The position numbers and the translations under genes were made by a program. Of a DNA stretch of 64,000 bases, positions 1 through 14,310 are shown in pieces. The notes below the pieces were generated by a model. That model saw nothing but the letters and a program-made list of their open reading frames with translations, was not told the DNA's origin and searched no databases. This DNA comes from Sipunculus nudus. Its lineage: Eukaryota > Annelida > Sipuncula > Golfingiida > Sipunculidae. Position 1 is the first letter of the stretch. Each line of letters begins with the position of its first letter. The stretch covers positions 1,302,001 through 1,366,000 of the forward strand of contig CM049316.1 of NCBI GenBank assembly GCA_026874595.1. The letters are read 5' to 3'.

Positions 1-1714
1 AAAACCGAGTGATAGATTTGAAGAAGACTATATTAGGGTATAAATATTATCAATTTGGCACACATGATTCTGTAAATTCAATATTCGGTATTTTTTTGTG
101 GTGCAGCATGTGATTAAAAGTATAGGTAATTGGTCAAAATACAGCATTGAAAATGCATATTTTATGTTTTATTTATTCAAAATTTTCCAAACCCACCCCT
201 TTCGGGCGATTACGCGCCCTCAAACTCGCTACACTTGCAGAATGCTCTACCCACTTTTTAAACAATCAAAAGCCTATATGGTGTAATATATATAAATGTG
301 TGTTTATGTGTGCCCCCTCCCCACCACCACTTTTAAAAACGCTCTTAAACCTATGGTTATGACTGAATTCATTAAATAATACAACCACTCGACATCTAAC
401 ACGGTAATATAACAAGTGTCCATGGTCGAGGATTCACGACATGTACATATGTTCCGATTATGCCTTGCTTTATCGGTCAAGGAAATATATCACAACGACC
501 AGTTTCGTCCTAAACGTAACAAGACACCACCTACCATTGTGGCCAGATTTGATTTGATTCATCTAGATCTGTGGATACATCAAGTATTATTTTCACATGT
601 TCAAGCATTTAGGTTTCAAATATTTTTTTGCCAAAAGATGTCCATATTTGTCACGGTGGCCTATGCGTGTGTTTATTCCATGACAAAACGTTCTGGTATT
701 AGGACACAAATGTACATGCAGTTTACTGTGTAATGAAATATAACAGTAGATCTTGGTTTCCGTATAGTCGATGTCATATCGTGTCTCACTAATAATTAAT
801 GTTATGTTTGATCAATGCTTCTTTTAATGTTTGCCAGTGGGTATTTTTGATATGTACAGCTCATTTCAGTAATTCCTTATAGACATAAATAATGTTGACA
901 TCTTGGGTATGTCTCAGAACATTGGTTATTTCAGGATATAGGTTAGATTGTTCGCGTACCTTTCATAGTGAATATACAGTTATAAATAGTGTTCCGACTT
1001 TTCATTAGACCCATATATAGCCCGTGTAAGAGTGGAAAAGGAGAAGTGACCACTGTAAAGTTAAAACGCAGAGCACAGCTGTCAAACCGATCATCCACGA
1101 TGGTCTCGCATGGTCGAAGAGTTATGACCGGTATATATCACTAAAGTAGAAGACGGGGCTACAATTTATATATTGTATATATATTATATATTATATAATG
1201 TTTACATGCCATGCTCACCTGAACAGATAACGTCATATTCCGATTGGTTAAATCTTATTTTCAATTTGTATCATGAGTACTAGATGGTCGTCATGGTAAT
1301 AATAATGGGGGATCATAAGGCTGACGCAGATGGGGAATTTTAGAAGATCGTCTTTACTCGGTTCATTAAAGAAAATTGTTTATTATGTTCACTGTAAAGA
1401 AGTGCCATAGGAGAACCATTGTAGACGTGTGTTTTGGGTTGAGACCAAGTTGTGGCTCTGTTAAAAACACAGATGTGTTTACAACAGAGCCACAACTGGG
1501 TCTAGGTTGAAACAGGTCTCTGTTCGACTACATATTACTAACAAGAGATAAACTACACTAAGAACATTCTCGTAACAAAACCGATGACGACGAATTTAAC
1601 ATATCCAATCATCTTCCTGCATTTTGTAGCATTAACAGACATTCTTGAATCCCAAACAAACCTAAAAAACCAAACATATAAATTAATAATGTGCCCCTTT
1701 CCTTATAAACTGCA
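1..1714. other. Unannotated AT-rich spacer
   Basis: I see no convincing gene. Open frames here are about 105 codons or shorter, begin at arbitrary methionines and show no recognisable domain. A TA-rich run lies near 1168-1200. The only structured signal is the hairpin at 1448-1497, listed separately. Confidence 0.5.
1448..1497. repeat. Strong two-stage hairpin
   Basis: Arms AGTTGTGGCTCTGTT (1448-1462) and AACAGAGCCACAACT (1483-1497) are perfect 15-bp inverted repeats. Inside them AAACACA (1465-1471) and TGTGTTT (1474-1480) form a second perfect 7-bp stem. The outer flanks stay weakly complementary (GAGACC against GGGTCT). It could be a small palindromic MITE or a hairpin transcript. Nothing shows transcription. 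Confidence 0.6.
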
Positions 1715-2484
1715 AATGGTCAATGTATGTACCAGGTCATACCTCTAGTTCTGAATGGTCCATTTATACCAGAAGGTCATACCTCTAGTTCTGAATGGTC
1801 CATATATACCAGAAGGTCATACCTCTAGTTCTGTATGGTCCATGTATACCAGAAGGTCATACCTCTAGTTCTGAATGGTCCATGTATATACCAGAAAGGC
1901 CATACCTCTAGTTCTGAATGGTCCATGTATACCAGAAGGTCATACCTCTAGTTCTGAATGGTCCATGTATACCAGAAGGTCATACCTCTAGTTCTGAATG
2001 GTCCATGTATACCAGAAGGCCATACCTCTAGTTCTGAATGGTTCATGTATATACCAGAAGGCCATACCTGTAGTTCTGAATGGTCCATGTATACCAGAAG
2101 GTCATACCTCTAGTTCTGAATGGTCCATGTATACCAGAAGGTCATACCTCTAGTTCTGAATAGTCCATGTATACCAGAAGGCCATACCTCTAGTTCTGAA
2201 TGGTCCATGTATATACCAGAAGGCGATACCTCTAGTTCTGAATGGTCCATGTATACCAGAAGGTCATACCTCTAGTTCTGAATGGTCCATGTATACCAGA
2301 AGGTCATACCTCTAGTTCTGAATGGTCCATGTATACCAGAAGGCCATACCTCTAGTTCTGAATGGTCCATGTATATACCAGAAGGCCATACCTCTAGTTC
2401 TGAATGGTCCATGTATACCAGAAGGTCATACCTCTAGTTCTGAATGGTCCATGTATATACCAGAAGCTCATACCTCTAGTTCTG
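1715..2484. repeat. 40-bp minisatellite, about 19 copies
   Basis: Tandem units of about 40 bp contain CATACCTCTAGTTCTGAATG and GTCCATGTATACCAGAAGG. Some units are 42 bp because TATACC is expanded to TATATACC. Other variants include GGTCAT against GGCCAT. The array starts degenerate near 1715 and stops after TTCTG at 2484, about 135 bp before the larger 90-bp satellite. Short open frames inside it are repeat artefacts. Confidence 0.9.
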
Positions 2485-2617
2485 CTGATACTGATAACTT
2501 GTAAGACCTGATAGAAACATCAAATAAAACCAAGGCGCGAATGAATCAACGCAAATACTTAAAACAAAATTGGAATGTATAACTTAGATGAGATTGAAAC
2601 GCTACATTTGCCTTGCA

Positions 2618-5600
2618 GTATGACCGTCAAAGCATCCTGAACTCGTAGCTTATAAACTTTATAAAGAAACAATTCAAAATATGAGAAATATTAGAGAAAT
2701 ACCATGCACAATATGATTACAAGCATCCTGAACTCGTAGCTTATAAACTTTATAAAGAAACAATTCAAAATATGAGAAATATGAGAGAATACCATGCATA
2801 ATATGATTACAAGCATCCTGGACTCGTAGCTTATAAACTTTATAAAGAAACAATTCAAAATATGAGAAATATGAGAGAATACCATGCAGAATATGATTAC
2901 AAGCATCCTGGACTCGTAGCTTATAAACTTTATAAAGAAACAATTCAAAATATGAGAAATATGAGAGAATACCATGCAGAATATGATTACAAGCATCCTG
3001 GACTCGTAGCTTCTAAACTTTATAAAGAAACAATTCAAAATATGAGAAATATGAGAGAATACCATGCAGAATATGATTACAAGCATCCTGGACTCGTAGC
3101 TTCTAAACTTTATAAAGAAACAATTCAAAATATGAGAAGTATGAGAGAATACCATGCACAATATGATTACAAGCATCCTGGACTCGTAGCTTATAAACTT
3201 TATAAAGAAACAATTCAAAATATGAGAAATATGAGAGAATACCATGCACAATATGATTACAAGCATCCTGGACTCGTAGCTTATAAACCTTATAAAGAAA
3301 CAATTAAAAATATGAGAAGTATGAGAGAATACCATGCATAATATGATTACAAGCATCCTGGACTTGTAGCTTATAAACTTTATAAAGAAACAATTAAAAA
3401 TATGAGAAGTATGAGAGAATACCATGCATAATATGATTACAAGCATCCTGGACTCGTAGCTTATAAACTTTATAAAGAAACAATTCAAAATATGAGAAAT
3501 ATGAGAGAATACCATGCATAATATGATTACAAGCATCCTGGACTCGTAGCTTATAAACTTTATAAAGAAACAATACAAAATATGAGAAATATGAGAGAAT
3601 ACCATGCAGAATATGATTACAAGCATCCTGAACTCGTAGCTTATAAACTTTATAAAGAAACAATACAAAATATGAGAAGTATGAGAGAATACCATCGAAA
3701 TATGATTACAAGCATCCTGGACTCGTAGCTTATAAACTTTATAAAGAAACAATTCAAAATATGAGAAATATGAGAGAATACCATGCAGAATATGATTACA
3801 AGCATCCTGAACTCGTAGCTTATAAACTTTATAAAGAAACAATACAAAATATGAGAAATATGAGAGAATACCATGCAGAATATGATTACAACCATCCTGG
3901 ACTCGTAGGTTTTAAACTTTATAAAGAAACAATTCAAAATATGAGAAATATGAGAGAATACCATGCATAATATGATTACAAGCATCCTGGACTCGTAGCT
4001 TATAAACTTTATAAAGAAACAATTCAAAATATGAGAAATATGAGAGAATACCATGCATAATATGATTACAAGCATCCTGGACTCGTAGCTTATAAACTTT
4101 ATAAAGAAACAATTCAAAATATGAGAAATATGAGAGAATACCATGCATAATATGATTACAAGCATCCTGGACTCGTAGCTTATAAACTTTATAAAGAAAC
4201 AATACAAAATATGAGAAATATGAGAGAATACCATGCATAATATGATAACAAGCATCCTGGACTCGTAGCTTATAAACTTTATAAAGAAACAATACAAAAT
4301 ATGAGAAATATGAGAGAATACCATGCATAATATGATTACAAGCATCCTGGACTCGTAGCTTATAAACTTTATAAAGAAACAATTCAAAATATGAGAAATA
4401 TGAGAGAATACCATGCATAATATGAATACCAGCATCCTGAACTCGTAGCTTATAAACTTTATAAAGAAAAAATACAAAATATGAGAAGTATGAGAGAATA
4501 CCATGCATAATATGATTACCAGCATCCTGGACTCGTAGCTTATAAACTTTATAAAGAAACAATTCAAAATATGCGAAATATGAGAGAATACCATGCAGAA
4601 TATGATTACCAGCATCCTGGACTCGTAGCTTATAAACTTTATAAAGAAACAATTCAAAATATGCGAAATATGAGAGAATACCATGCAGAATATGATTACA
4701 AGCATCCTGGACTCGTAGCTTATAAACTTTATAAAGAAACAATTCAAAATATGCGAAATATGAGAGAATACCATGCAGAATATGATTACAAGCATCCTGG
4801 ACTCGTAGCTTATAAACTTTATAAAGAAACAATTCAAAATATGCGAAATATGAGAGAATACCATGCAGAATATGATTACAAGCATCCTGGACTCGTAGCC
4901 TATAAACTTTATAAAGAAACAATTCAAAATATGCGAAATATGAGAGAATACCATGCAGAATATGATTACAAGCATCCTGGACTCGTAGCTTATGAACTTT
5001 TTAAAGAAACAATTCAAAATATGCGAAATATGAGAGAATACCATGCAGAATATGATTACAAGCATCCTGGACTCGTAGCTTATAAACTTTATAAAGAAAC
5101 AATTCAAAATATGAGAAATATGAGAGAATACCATGCATAATATGATTACAAGCATCCTGGACTCGTAGCTTATAAACTTTATAAAGAAACAATTCAAAAT
5201 ATGAGAAATATGAGAGAATACCATGCATCATATGATTACAAGCATCCTGGACTCGTAGCTTATAAACTTTATAAAGAAACAATTCAAAATATGAGAAATA
5301 TGAGAGAATACCATGCATAATATGAATACAAGCATCCTGGACTCGTAGCTTATAAACTTTATAAAGAAACAATTCAAAATATGAGAAATATGAGAGAATA
5401 CCATGCATAATATGATTACAAGCATCCTGGACTCGTAGCTTATAAACTTTATAAAGAAACAATACAAAATATGAGAAATATGAGAGAATACCATGCAGAA
5501 TATGATTACAAGCATCCTGAACTCGTAGCTTATAAACTTTATAAAGAAACAATACAAAATATGAGAAGTATGAGAGAATACCATCGAAATATGATTACAA

Positions 5601-8600
5601 GCATCCTGGACTCGTAGCTTATAAACTTTATAAAGAAACAATTCAAAATATGAGAAATATGAGAGAATACCATGCAGAATATGATTACAAGCATCCTGAA
5701 CTCGTAGCTTATAAACTTTATAAAGAAACAATACAAAATATGAGAAATATGAGAGAATACCATGCAGAATATGATTACAAGCATCCTGGACTCGTAGCTT
5801 TTAAACTTTATAAAGAAACAATTCAAAATATGAGAAATATGAGAGAATACCATGCATAATATGATTACCAGCATCCTGGACTCGTAGCTTATAAACTTTA
5901 TAAAGAAACAATTCAAAATATGCGAAATATGAGAGAATACCATGCAGAATATGATTACCAGCATCCTGGACTCGTAGCTTATAAACTTTATAAAGAAACA
6001 ATTCAAAATATGCGAAATATGAGAGAATACCATGCAGAATATGATTACAAGCATCCTGGACTCGTAGCTTATAAACTTTATAAAGAAACAATTCAAAATA
6101 TGCGAAATATGAGAGAATACCATGCAGAATATGATTACAAGCATCCTGGACTCGTAGCTTATAAACTTTATAAAGAAACAATTCAAAATATGAGAAATAT
6201 GAGAGAATACCATGCAGAATATGATTACAAGCATCCTGGACTCGTAGCCTATAAACTTTATAAAGAAACAATTCAAAATATGCGAAATATGAGAGAATAC
6301 CATGCAGAATATGATTACAAGCATCCTGGACTCGTAGCTTATGAACTTTTTAAAGAAACAATTCAAAATATGCGAAATATGAGAGAATACCATGCAGAAT
6401 ATGATTACAAGCATCCTGGACTCGTAGCTTATAAACTTTATAAAGAAACAATTCAAAATATGAGAAATATGAGAGAATACCATGCATAATATGATTACAA
6501 GCATCCTGGACTCGTAGCTTATAAACTTTATAAAGAAACAATTCAAAATATGAGAAATATGAGAGAATACCATGCATCATATGATTACAAGCATCCTGGA
6601 CTCGTAGCTTATAAACTTTATAAAGAAACAATTCAAAATATGAGAAATATGAGAGAATACCATGCATAATATGAATACAAGCATCCTGGACTCGTAGCTT
6701 ATAAACTTTATAAAGAAACAATTCAAAATATGAGAAATATGAGAGAATACCATGCATAATATGATTACAAGCATCCTGGACTCGTAGCTTATAAACTTTA
6801 TAAAGAAACAATACAAAATATGAGAAATATGAGAGAATACCATGCAGAATATGATTACAAGCATCCTGAACTCGTAGCTTATAAACTTTATAAAGAAACA
6901 ATACAAAATATGAGAAGTATGAGAGAATACCATCGAAATATGATTACAAGCATCCTGGACTCGTAGCTTATAAACTTTATAAAGAAACAATTCAAAATAT
7001 GAGAAATATGAGAGAATACCATGCAGAATATGATTACAAGCATCCTGAACTCGTAGCTTATAAACTTTATAAAGAAACAATACAAAATATGAGAAATATG
7101 AGAGAATACCATGCAGAATATGATTACAAGCATCCTGGACTCGTAGCTTTTAAACTTTATAAAGAAACAATTCAAAATATGAGAAATATGAGAGAATACC
7201 ATGCATAATATGATTACAAGCATCCTGGACTCGTAGCTTATAAACTTTATAAAGAAACAATTCAAAATATGAGAAATATGAGAGAATACCATGCATAATA
7301 TGATTACAAGCATCCTGGAATCGTAGCTTATAAACTTTATAAAGAAACAATTCAAAATATGAGAAATATGAGAGAATACCATGCATAATATGATTACAAG
7401 CATCCTGGACTCGTAGCTTATAAACTTTATAAAGAAACAATACAAAATATGAGAAATATGAGAGAATACCATGCATAATATGATTACAAGCATCCTGGAC
7501 TCGTAGCTTATAAACTTTATAAAGAAACAATACAAAATATGAGAAATATGAGAGAATACCATGCATAATATGATTACAAGCATCCTGGACTCGTAGCTTA
7601 TAAACTTTATAAAGAAACAATTCAAAATATGAGAAATATGAGAGAATACCATGCAGAATATGATTACAAGCATCCTGGACTCGTAGCTTCTAAACTTTAT
7701 AAAGAAACAATTCAAAATATGAGAAATATGAGAGAATACCATGCAGAATATGATTACAAGCATCCTGGACTCGTAGCTTCTAAACTTTATAAAGAAACAA
7801 TTCAAAATATGAGAAGTATGAGAGAATACCATGCACAATATGATTACAAGCATCCTGGACTCGTAGCTTATAAACTTTATAAAGAAACAATTCAAAATAT
7901 GAGAAATATGAGAGAATACCATGCACAATATGATTACAAGCATCCTGGACTCGTAGCTTATAAACCTTATAAAGAAACAATTCAAAATATGAGAAGTATG
8001 AGAGAATACCATGCATAATATGATTACAAGCATCCTGGACTCGTAGCTTATAAACTTTATAAAGAAACAATTAAAAATATGAGAAGTATGAGAGAATACC
8101 ATGCATAATATGATTACAAGCATCCTGGACTCGTAGCTTATAAACTTTATAAAGAAACAATTCAAAATATGAGAAATATGAGAGAATACCATGCATAATA
8201 TGATTACAAGCATCCTGGACTCGTAGCTTATAAACTTTATAAAGAAACAATACAAAATATGAGAAATATGAGAGAATACCATGCAGAATATGATTACAAG
8301 CATCCTGAACTCGTAGCTTATAAACTTTATAAAGAAACAATACAAAATATGAGAAGTATGAGAGAATACCATCGAAATATGATTACAAGCATCCTGGACT
8401 CGTAGCTTATAAACTTTATAAAGAAACAATTCAAAATATGAGAAATATGAGAGAATACCATGCAGAATATGATTACAAGCATCCTGAACTCGTAGCTTAT
8501 AAACTTTATAAAGAAACAATACAAAATATGAGAAATATGAGAGAATACCATGCAGAATATGATTACAAGCATCCTGGACTCGTAGGTTTTAAACTTTATA

Positions 8601-11600
8601 AAGAAACAATTCAAAATATGAGAAATATGAGAGAATACCATGCATAATATGATTACAAGCATCCTGGACTCGTAGCTTATAAACTTTATAAAGAAACAAT
8701 TCAAAATATGAGAAATATGAGAGAATACCATGCATAATATGATTACAAGCATCCTGGACTCGTAGCTTATAAACTTTATAAAGAAACAATTCAAAATATG
8801 AGAAATATGAGAGAATACCATGCATAATATGATTACAAGCATCCTGGACTCGTAGCTTATAAACTTTATAAAGAAACAATACAAAATATGAGAAATATGA
8901 GAGAATACCATGCATAATATGATAACAAGCATCCTGGACTCGTAGCTTATAAACTTTATAAAGAAACAATACAAAATATGAGAAATATGAGAGAATACCA
9001 TGCATAATATGATTACAAGCATCCTGGACTCGTAGCTTATAAACTTTATAAAGAAACAATTCAAAATATGAGAAATATGAGAGAATACCATGCATAATAT
9101 GAATACCAGCATCCTGAACTCGTAGCTTATAAACTTTATAAAGAAAAAATACAAAATATGAGAAGTATGAGAGAATACCATGCATAATATGATTACCAGC
9201 ATCCTGGACTCGTAGCTTATAAACTTTATAAAGAAACAATTCAAAATATGCGAAATATGAGAGAATACCATGCAGAATATGATTACCAGCATCCTGGACT
9301 CGTAGCTTATAAACTTTATAAAGAAACAATTCAAAATATGCGAAATATGAGAGAATACCATGCAGAATATGATTACAAGCATCCTGGACTCGTAGCTTAT
9401 AAACTTTATAAAGAAACAATTCAAAATATGCGAAATATGAGAGAATACCATGCAGAATATGATTACAAGCATCCTGGACTCGTAGCTTATAAACTTTATA
9501 AAGAAACAATTCAAAATATGAGAAATATGAGAGAATACCATGCAGAATATGATTACAAGCATCCTGGACTCGTAGCCTATAAACTTTATAAAGAAACAAT
9601 TCAAAATATGCGAAATATGAGAGAATACCATGCAGAATATGATTACAAGCATCCTGGACTCGTAGCTTATGAACTTTTTAAAGAAACAATTCAAAATATG
9701 CGAAATATGAGAGAATACCATGCAGAATATGATTACAAGCATCCTGGACTCGTAGCTTATAAACTTTATAAAGAAACAATTCAAAATATGAGAAATATGA
9801 GAGAATACCATGCATCATATGATTACAAGCATCCTGGACTCGTAGCTTATAAACTTTATAAAGAAACAATTCAAAATATGAGAAATATGAGAGAATACCA
9901 TGCATCATATGATTACAAGCATCCTGGACTCGTAGCTTATAAACTTTATAAAGAAACAATTCAAAATATGAGAAATATGAGAGAATACCATGCATAATAT
10001 GAATACAAGCATCCTGGACTCGTAGCTTATAAACTTTATAAAGAAACAATTCAAAATATGAGAAATATGAGAGAATACCATGCATAATATGATTACAAGC
10101 ATCCTGGACTCGTAGCTTATAAACTTTATAAAGAAACAATACAAAATATGAGAAATATGAGAGAATACCATGCAGAATATGATTACAAGCATCCTGAACT
10201 CGTAGCTTATAAACTTTATAAAGAAACAATACAAAATATGAGAAGTATGAGAGAATACCATCGAAATATGATTACAAGCATCCTGGACTCGTAGCTTATA
10301 AACTTTATAAAGAAACAATTCAAAATATGAGAAATATGAGAGAATACCATGCAGAATATGATTACAAGCATCCTGAACTCGTAGCTTATAAACTTTATAA
10401 AGAAACAATACAAAATATGAGAAATATGAGAGAATACCATGCAGAATATGATTACAAGCATCCTGGACTCGTAGCTTTTAAACTTTATAAAGAAACAATT
10501 CAAAATATGAGAAATATGAGAGAATACCATGCATAATATGATTACAAGCATCCTGGACTCGTAGCTTATAAACTTTATAAAGAAACAATTCAAAATATGA
10601 GAAATATGAGAGAATACCATGCATAATATGATTACAAGCATCCTGGAATCGTAGCTTATAAACTTTATAAAGAAACAATTCAAAATATGAGAAATATGAG
10701 AGAATACCATGCATAATATGATTACAAGCATCCTGGACTCGTAGCTTATAAACTTTATAAAGAAACAATACAAAATATGAGAAATATGAGAGAATACCAT
10801 GCATAATATGATTACAAGCATCCTGGACTCGTAGCTTATAAACTTTATAAAGAAACAATACAAAATATGAGAAATATGAGAGAATACCATGCATAATATG
10901 ATTACAAGCATCCTGGACTCGTAGCTTATAAACTTTATAAAGAAACAATTCAAAATATGAGAAATATGAGAGAATACCATGCATAATATGAATACCAGCA
11001 TCCTGAACTCGTAGCTTATAAACTTTATAAAGAAACAATACAAAATATGAGAAGTATGAGAGAATACCATGCATAATATGATTACCAGCATCCTGGACTC
11101 GTAGCTTATAAACTTTATAAAGAAACAATTCAAAATATGCGAAATATGAGAGAATACCATGCAGAATATGATTACCAGCATCCTGGACTCGTAGCTTATA
11201 AACTTTATAAAGAAACAATTCAAAATATGCGAAATATGAGAGAATACCATGCAGAATATGATTACAAGCATCCTGGACTCGTAGCTTATAAACTTTATAA
11301 AGAAACAATTCAAAATATGCGAAATATGAGAGAATACCATGCAGAATATGATTACAAGCATCCTGGACTCGTAGCTTATAAACTTTATAAAGAAACAATT
11401 CAAAATATGATAAATATGAGAGAATACCATGCATAATATGATTACAAGCATCCTGGACTCGTAGCCTATAAACTTTATAAAGAAACAATTCAAAATATGA
11501 GAAATATGAGAGAATACCATGCATAATATGATTACAAGCATCCTGGACTCGTAGCTTATAAACTTTATAAAGAAACAATACAAAATATGAGAAATATGAG

Positions 11601-12069
11601 AGAATACCATGCATAATATGATTACAAGCATCCTGGACTCGTAGCTTATAAACTTTATAAAGAAACAATTCAAAATATGAGAAATATGAGAGAATACCAT
11701 GCATAATATGAATAAAAGCATCCTGGACTCGTAGCTTATAAACTTTATATAGAAACAATTCAAAATATGAGAAATATGAGAGAATACCATGCATAATATG
11801 ATTACAAGCATCCTGGACTCGTAGCTTATAAACTTTATAAAGAAACAATTCAAAATATGAGAAATATGAGAGAATACCATGCAGAATATGATTACAAGCA
11901 TCCTGAACTCGTAGCTTTTAAACTTTATAAAGAAACAATGCAAAATATGAGAAGTATGAGAGAATACCATGCAGAATATGATTACAAGCATCCTGGACTC
12001 GTAGCTTATAAACTTTATAAAGAAACAATTCAAAATATGAGAAATATTAGAGAATACCATGCATGATAT
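2618..12069. repeat. 90-bp satellite array, about 105 monomers, with higher-order structure
   Basis: Head-to-tail 90-bp monomers begin GACTCGTAGCTTATAAACTT and end TGATTACAAGCATCCTG. Each holds the palindrome CTTTATAAAG. Recurrent variants are CATGCATAATATG or CATGCAGAATATG, GATTACCAGC, and CTTCTAAAC. Five 89-bp monomers reading ACCATCGAAATATG start at 3691, 5580, 6929, 8368 and 10257, giving intervals of 1889, 1349, 1439 and 1889 bp. The first and fourth intervals are equal, and about 2.9 kb from near 2911 reappears 4677 bp (52 monomers) downstream. Because 90 is divisible by 3, several frames stay open for hundreds of codons on both strands. I do not regard these as genes. Confidence 0.97.
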
Positions 12070-12802
12070 ATGATAACAATGGATGGTAATTTTTTTAACA
12101 AAATGATCACTTCTGAGAGGTATATGTTGGTAAATGTTGACAGAGAGTTAAAGCCGGGAGGAAAAATAGTAAAAAGTCGCAGAGTAGAATGAAATTTCGT
12201 GATCTTGGTGTTTGTAAATGATAATTGAAAATGGCTGGGTCGGAACATACTTCAACACGTTATACACTTTCTGGAAAGTTCTCATTTTTATGCTATAGAT
12301 AGTCATAAAATAAACATAGAAACAGTTATGTATTAAATATCTAAGTTATGAAAATCATTGTCCAAGCCAGACTTATAAGATTTCATGTTTGTGGGACATT
12401 ATATGCCTGTTTGTATGAATATGATTTACTTCATGGTGATGTCAGAGATTTATTATGGGACTTAATTATAAATGCATGTGGCGTAGAAGATTTTGTATTT
12501 TTGCTAAAGTTAAATGATTGAGATTTCATGGTTAGCAGGTATTTAAGAAAGAAGTCAATGTACCCAAGCAATAAGAACACAACGTTAATTAGAACCATTG
12601 CTTCCTATATATAATTAAATCTTAATTAACCTTTCGTGAAAACTGTTAAAGGGCGTAGCAATTAGTTTGGTTAAGTCTTTAACCAAGAAGGTAAATTTTT
12701 GAACCCCTGTGGTAATTTTTGTTAAGCCAATTTGTTATATGACTGAATAAACATGGAAATCTGACTCTCAATGAATACATTAATGAATAAATAAATAGTA
12801 AG

Positions 12803-12854
<52 letters not shown>

Positions 12855-14201
12855 CGTGTGTGTGTTGAGATGATGATTATTATTATTGTTATTATTATTT
12901 ATAAAAAATATTTAAGTAACATATTTGATATAAAGATATTACTATGCAATGTGAGTAATATTTTAATACATTTCTATCTGGACACACTAAGACAAATTTT
13001 TTCCCTGATTTACCATTTGATTTAAGTGTTTGAAAAATCAGTTGATTATTATTCAGCGTGATATAAAAAAATTACTTTTCCGTTACTATGGATACCTCAC
13101 TCATAACAAATAAGAGACTTAAATGCGTATGACGGGTCAGTGTATACATAACATGTTTTGTGAATCAGAGGTTAGGTGAGTTCGAGTCTACAAGATAAAT
13201 ATGAGGTGAGATAGTTTACTGTATAGCTGGGAGGCAATCAGTGTTTAGATTATCGCGCATTAGATATGTTTGCTGGCCCGGTTAATGTGTACGTTGGTAG
13301 CTCCGTGGTCGGCGAATGTACGCTTGGCTGACCCGACGTGTGCGCAGTACACAAACTCCCGTGTGTCCACAACAACTTGTAAAGGCGAGCCCCAACCCGC
13401 TTACATACGCTCAGCAGTTGGTTAGCAATCACCAAGGCCAATTTGTGCGTACCGGTACCTATAACCCTTGCGAGAAGAAACTTGTACCGTTTGATGAGGT
13501 CATTAGACTTAAGTCATATAGTAACAGAACTTGATTTTACATATCTTCCATTTGGAGTTCTGCGATATCAAACGCACGATTCAAGGAGAAATTAAATAAT
13601 CCTTCTACAGAAGAAACAGGAATTGGTAAGGAGGTAACATTTAAATGACACATTAAGGTTAAACGTAAAGACGTTCGAATCTTTTTTGATAAACTTATAA
13701 AGAGCGCCATGGCTGCGGTAAATATCGTTTTCACCAGGACGTGAACTTGAGCCACAGCGGCGACATTTGTTTGAATCAAGCCGACATTGCGCGTTTATAA
13801 ACGTGTTTATTCGGAGGTGTTCATCCAAAACAAACTTGACAAGAGCTGAATAAACACTGTGGTCGAGTCTCTCTCACTGAAGACATCATTTTACAGAACG
13901 TTCATTCCACTGGAGCTCTCACGGGAATACCTATGTACGCACACATCATGTGAACACGGACATGTTAAAAGCAAATGAAGGGTAATCAACTAATACATAC
14001 ATTATAACAATCAGCTGACAAGAGAAAAGTTAAGAGAAATGAATCGTCATCATTACAGCGCCAAAGATAAAGACAGAACATAGAAACCGCTGTTAAAGCT
14101 AGTTTCAATATTAGGTGTCTGTCAAAATACTGGTTCCCTTAAACTTGGCTGGTTATGGATTTATACGAAGAATAAAATAATACATTTATTTAGCAGTAAC
14201 C
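12070..14201. other. Spacer and presumed 5' flank of the membrane-protein gene
   Basis: No gene is supported. It holds a (TA)n tract and ATT-rich low-complexity DNA near 12870-12900. Open frames of 60-80 codons at 13250-13830 lie on both strands and show no domain, so I leave them out. The final few hundred bases would contain the promoter of the gene starting at 14202. I see no clear TATA box or initiator. Confidence 0.4.
12807..12853. repeat. (TA)n microsatellite
   Basis: Uninterrupted alternating TA of about 47 bp, followed by a short GTGTGTG run. Confidence 0.95.
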
Positions 14202-14310
14202 ATGGAAACCGATGTAATATCTCACTGCTGTTGGAGGGGCGGACATACGCTGAGCTGGGTTTGTCAACTGTTTATCTTGTGCTGGCTCCTACCCACAAGT
14301 TACTCGCAAA
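14202..14310 (+). CDS. Candidate first coding exon: signal peptide of a membrane protein
   Basis: The start codon sits in a good context (AACCATGG). The exon encodes 36 residues plus one base. A hydrophobic core, roughly residues 17-31 (WVCQLFILCWLL), is followed by PTSYSQ, which looks like a signal-peptidase site near residues 34-36. The exon ends TCGCAAA before a GTAAGT donor at 14311. It leaves one base, which fits the phase of candidate exons at 14794 and 15532 and of the final exon at 16349. It would direct the downstream membrane protein into the secretory pathway. Seen: start, hydrophobic segment, donor. Inferred: that it joins the downstream exons. Confidence 0.55.

Noticed and set aside
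2674-12066. Many long open frames on both strands (up to 614 codons) in the 90-bp array
   Set aside because: They are periodic translations of a non-coding satellite with unit length divisible by 3. Frames overlap on both strands and break at 89-bp units. No unique termini or splice signals.
2618-12069. CRISPR-like regular repeats
   Set aside because: There are no unique spacers; whole 90-bp monomers are repeated, in a eukaryotic context.
13250-13828. Overlapping frames of 63-80 codons on both strands upstream of the membrane-protein gene
   Set aside because: No domain, no splice support, and conflicting strands. Possibly 5' flanking DNA.
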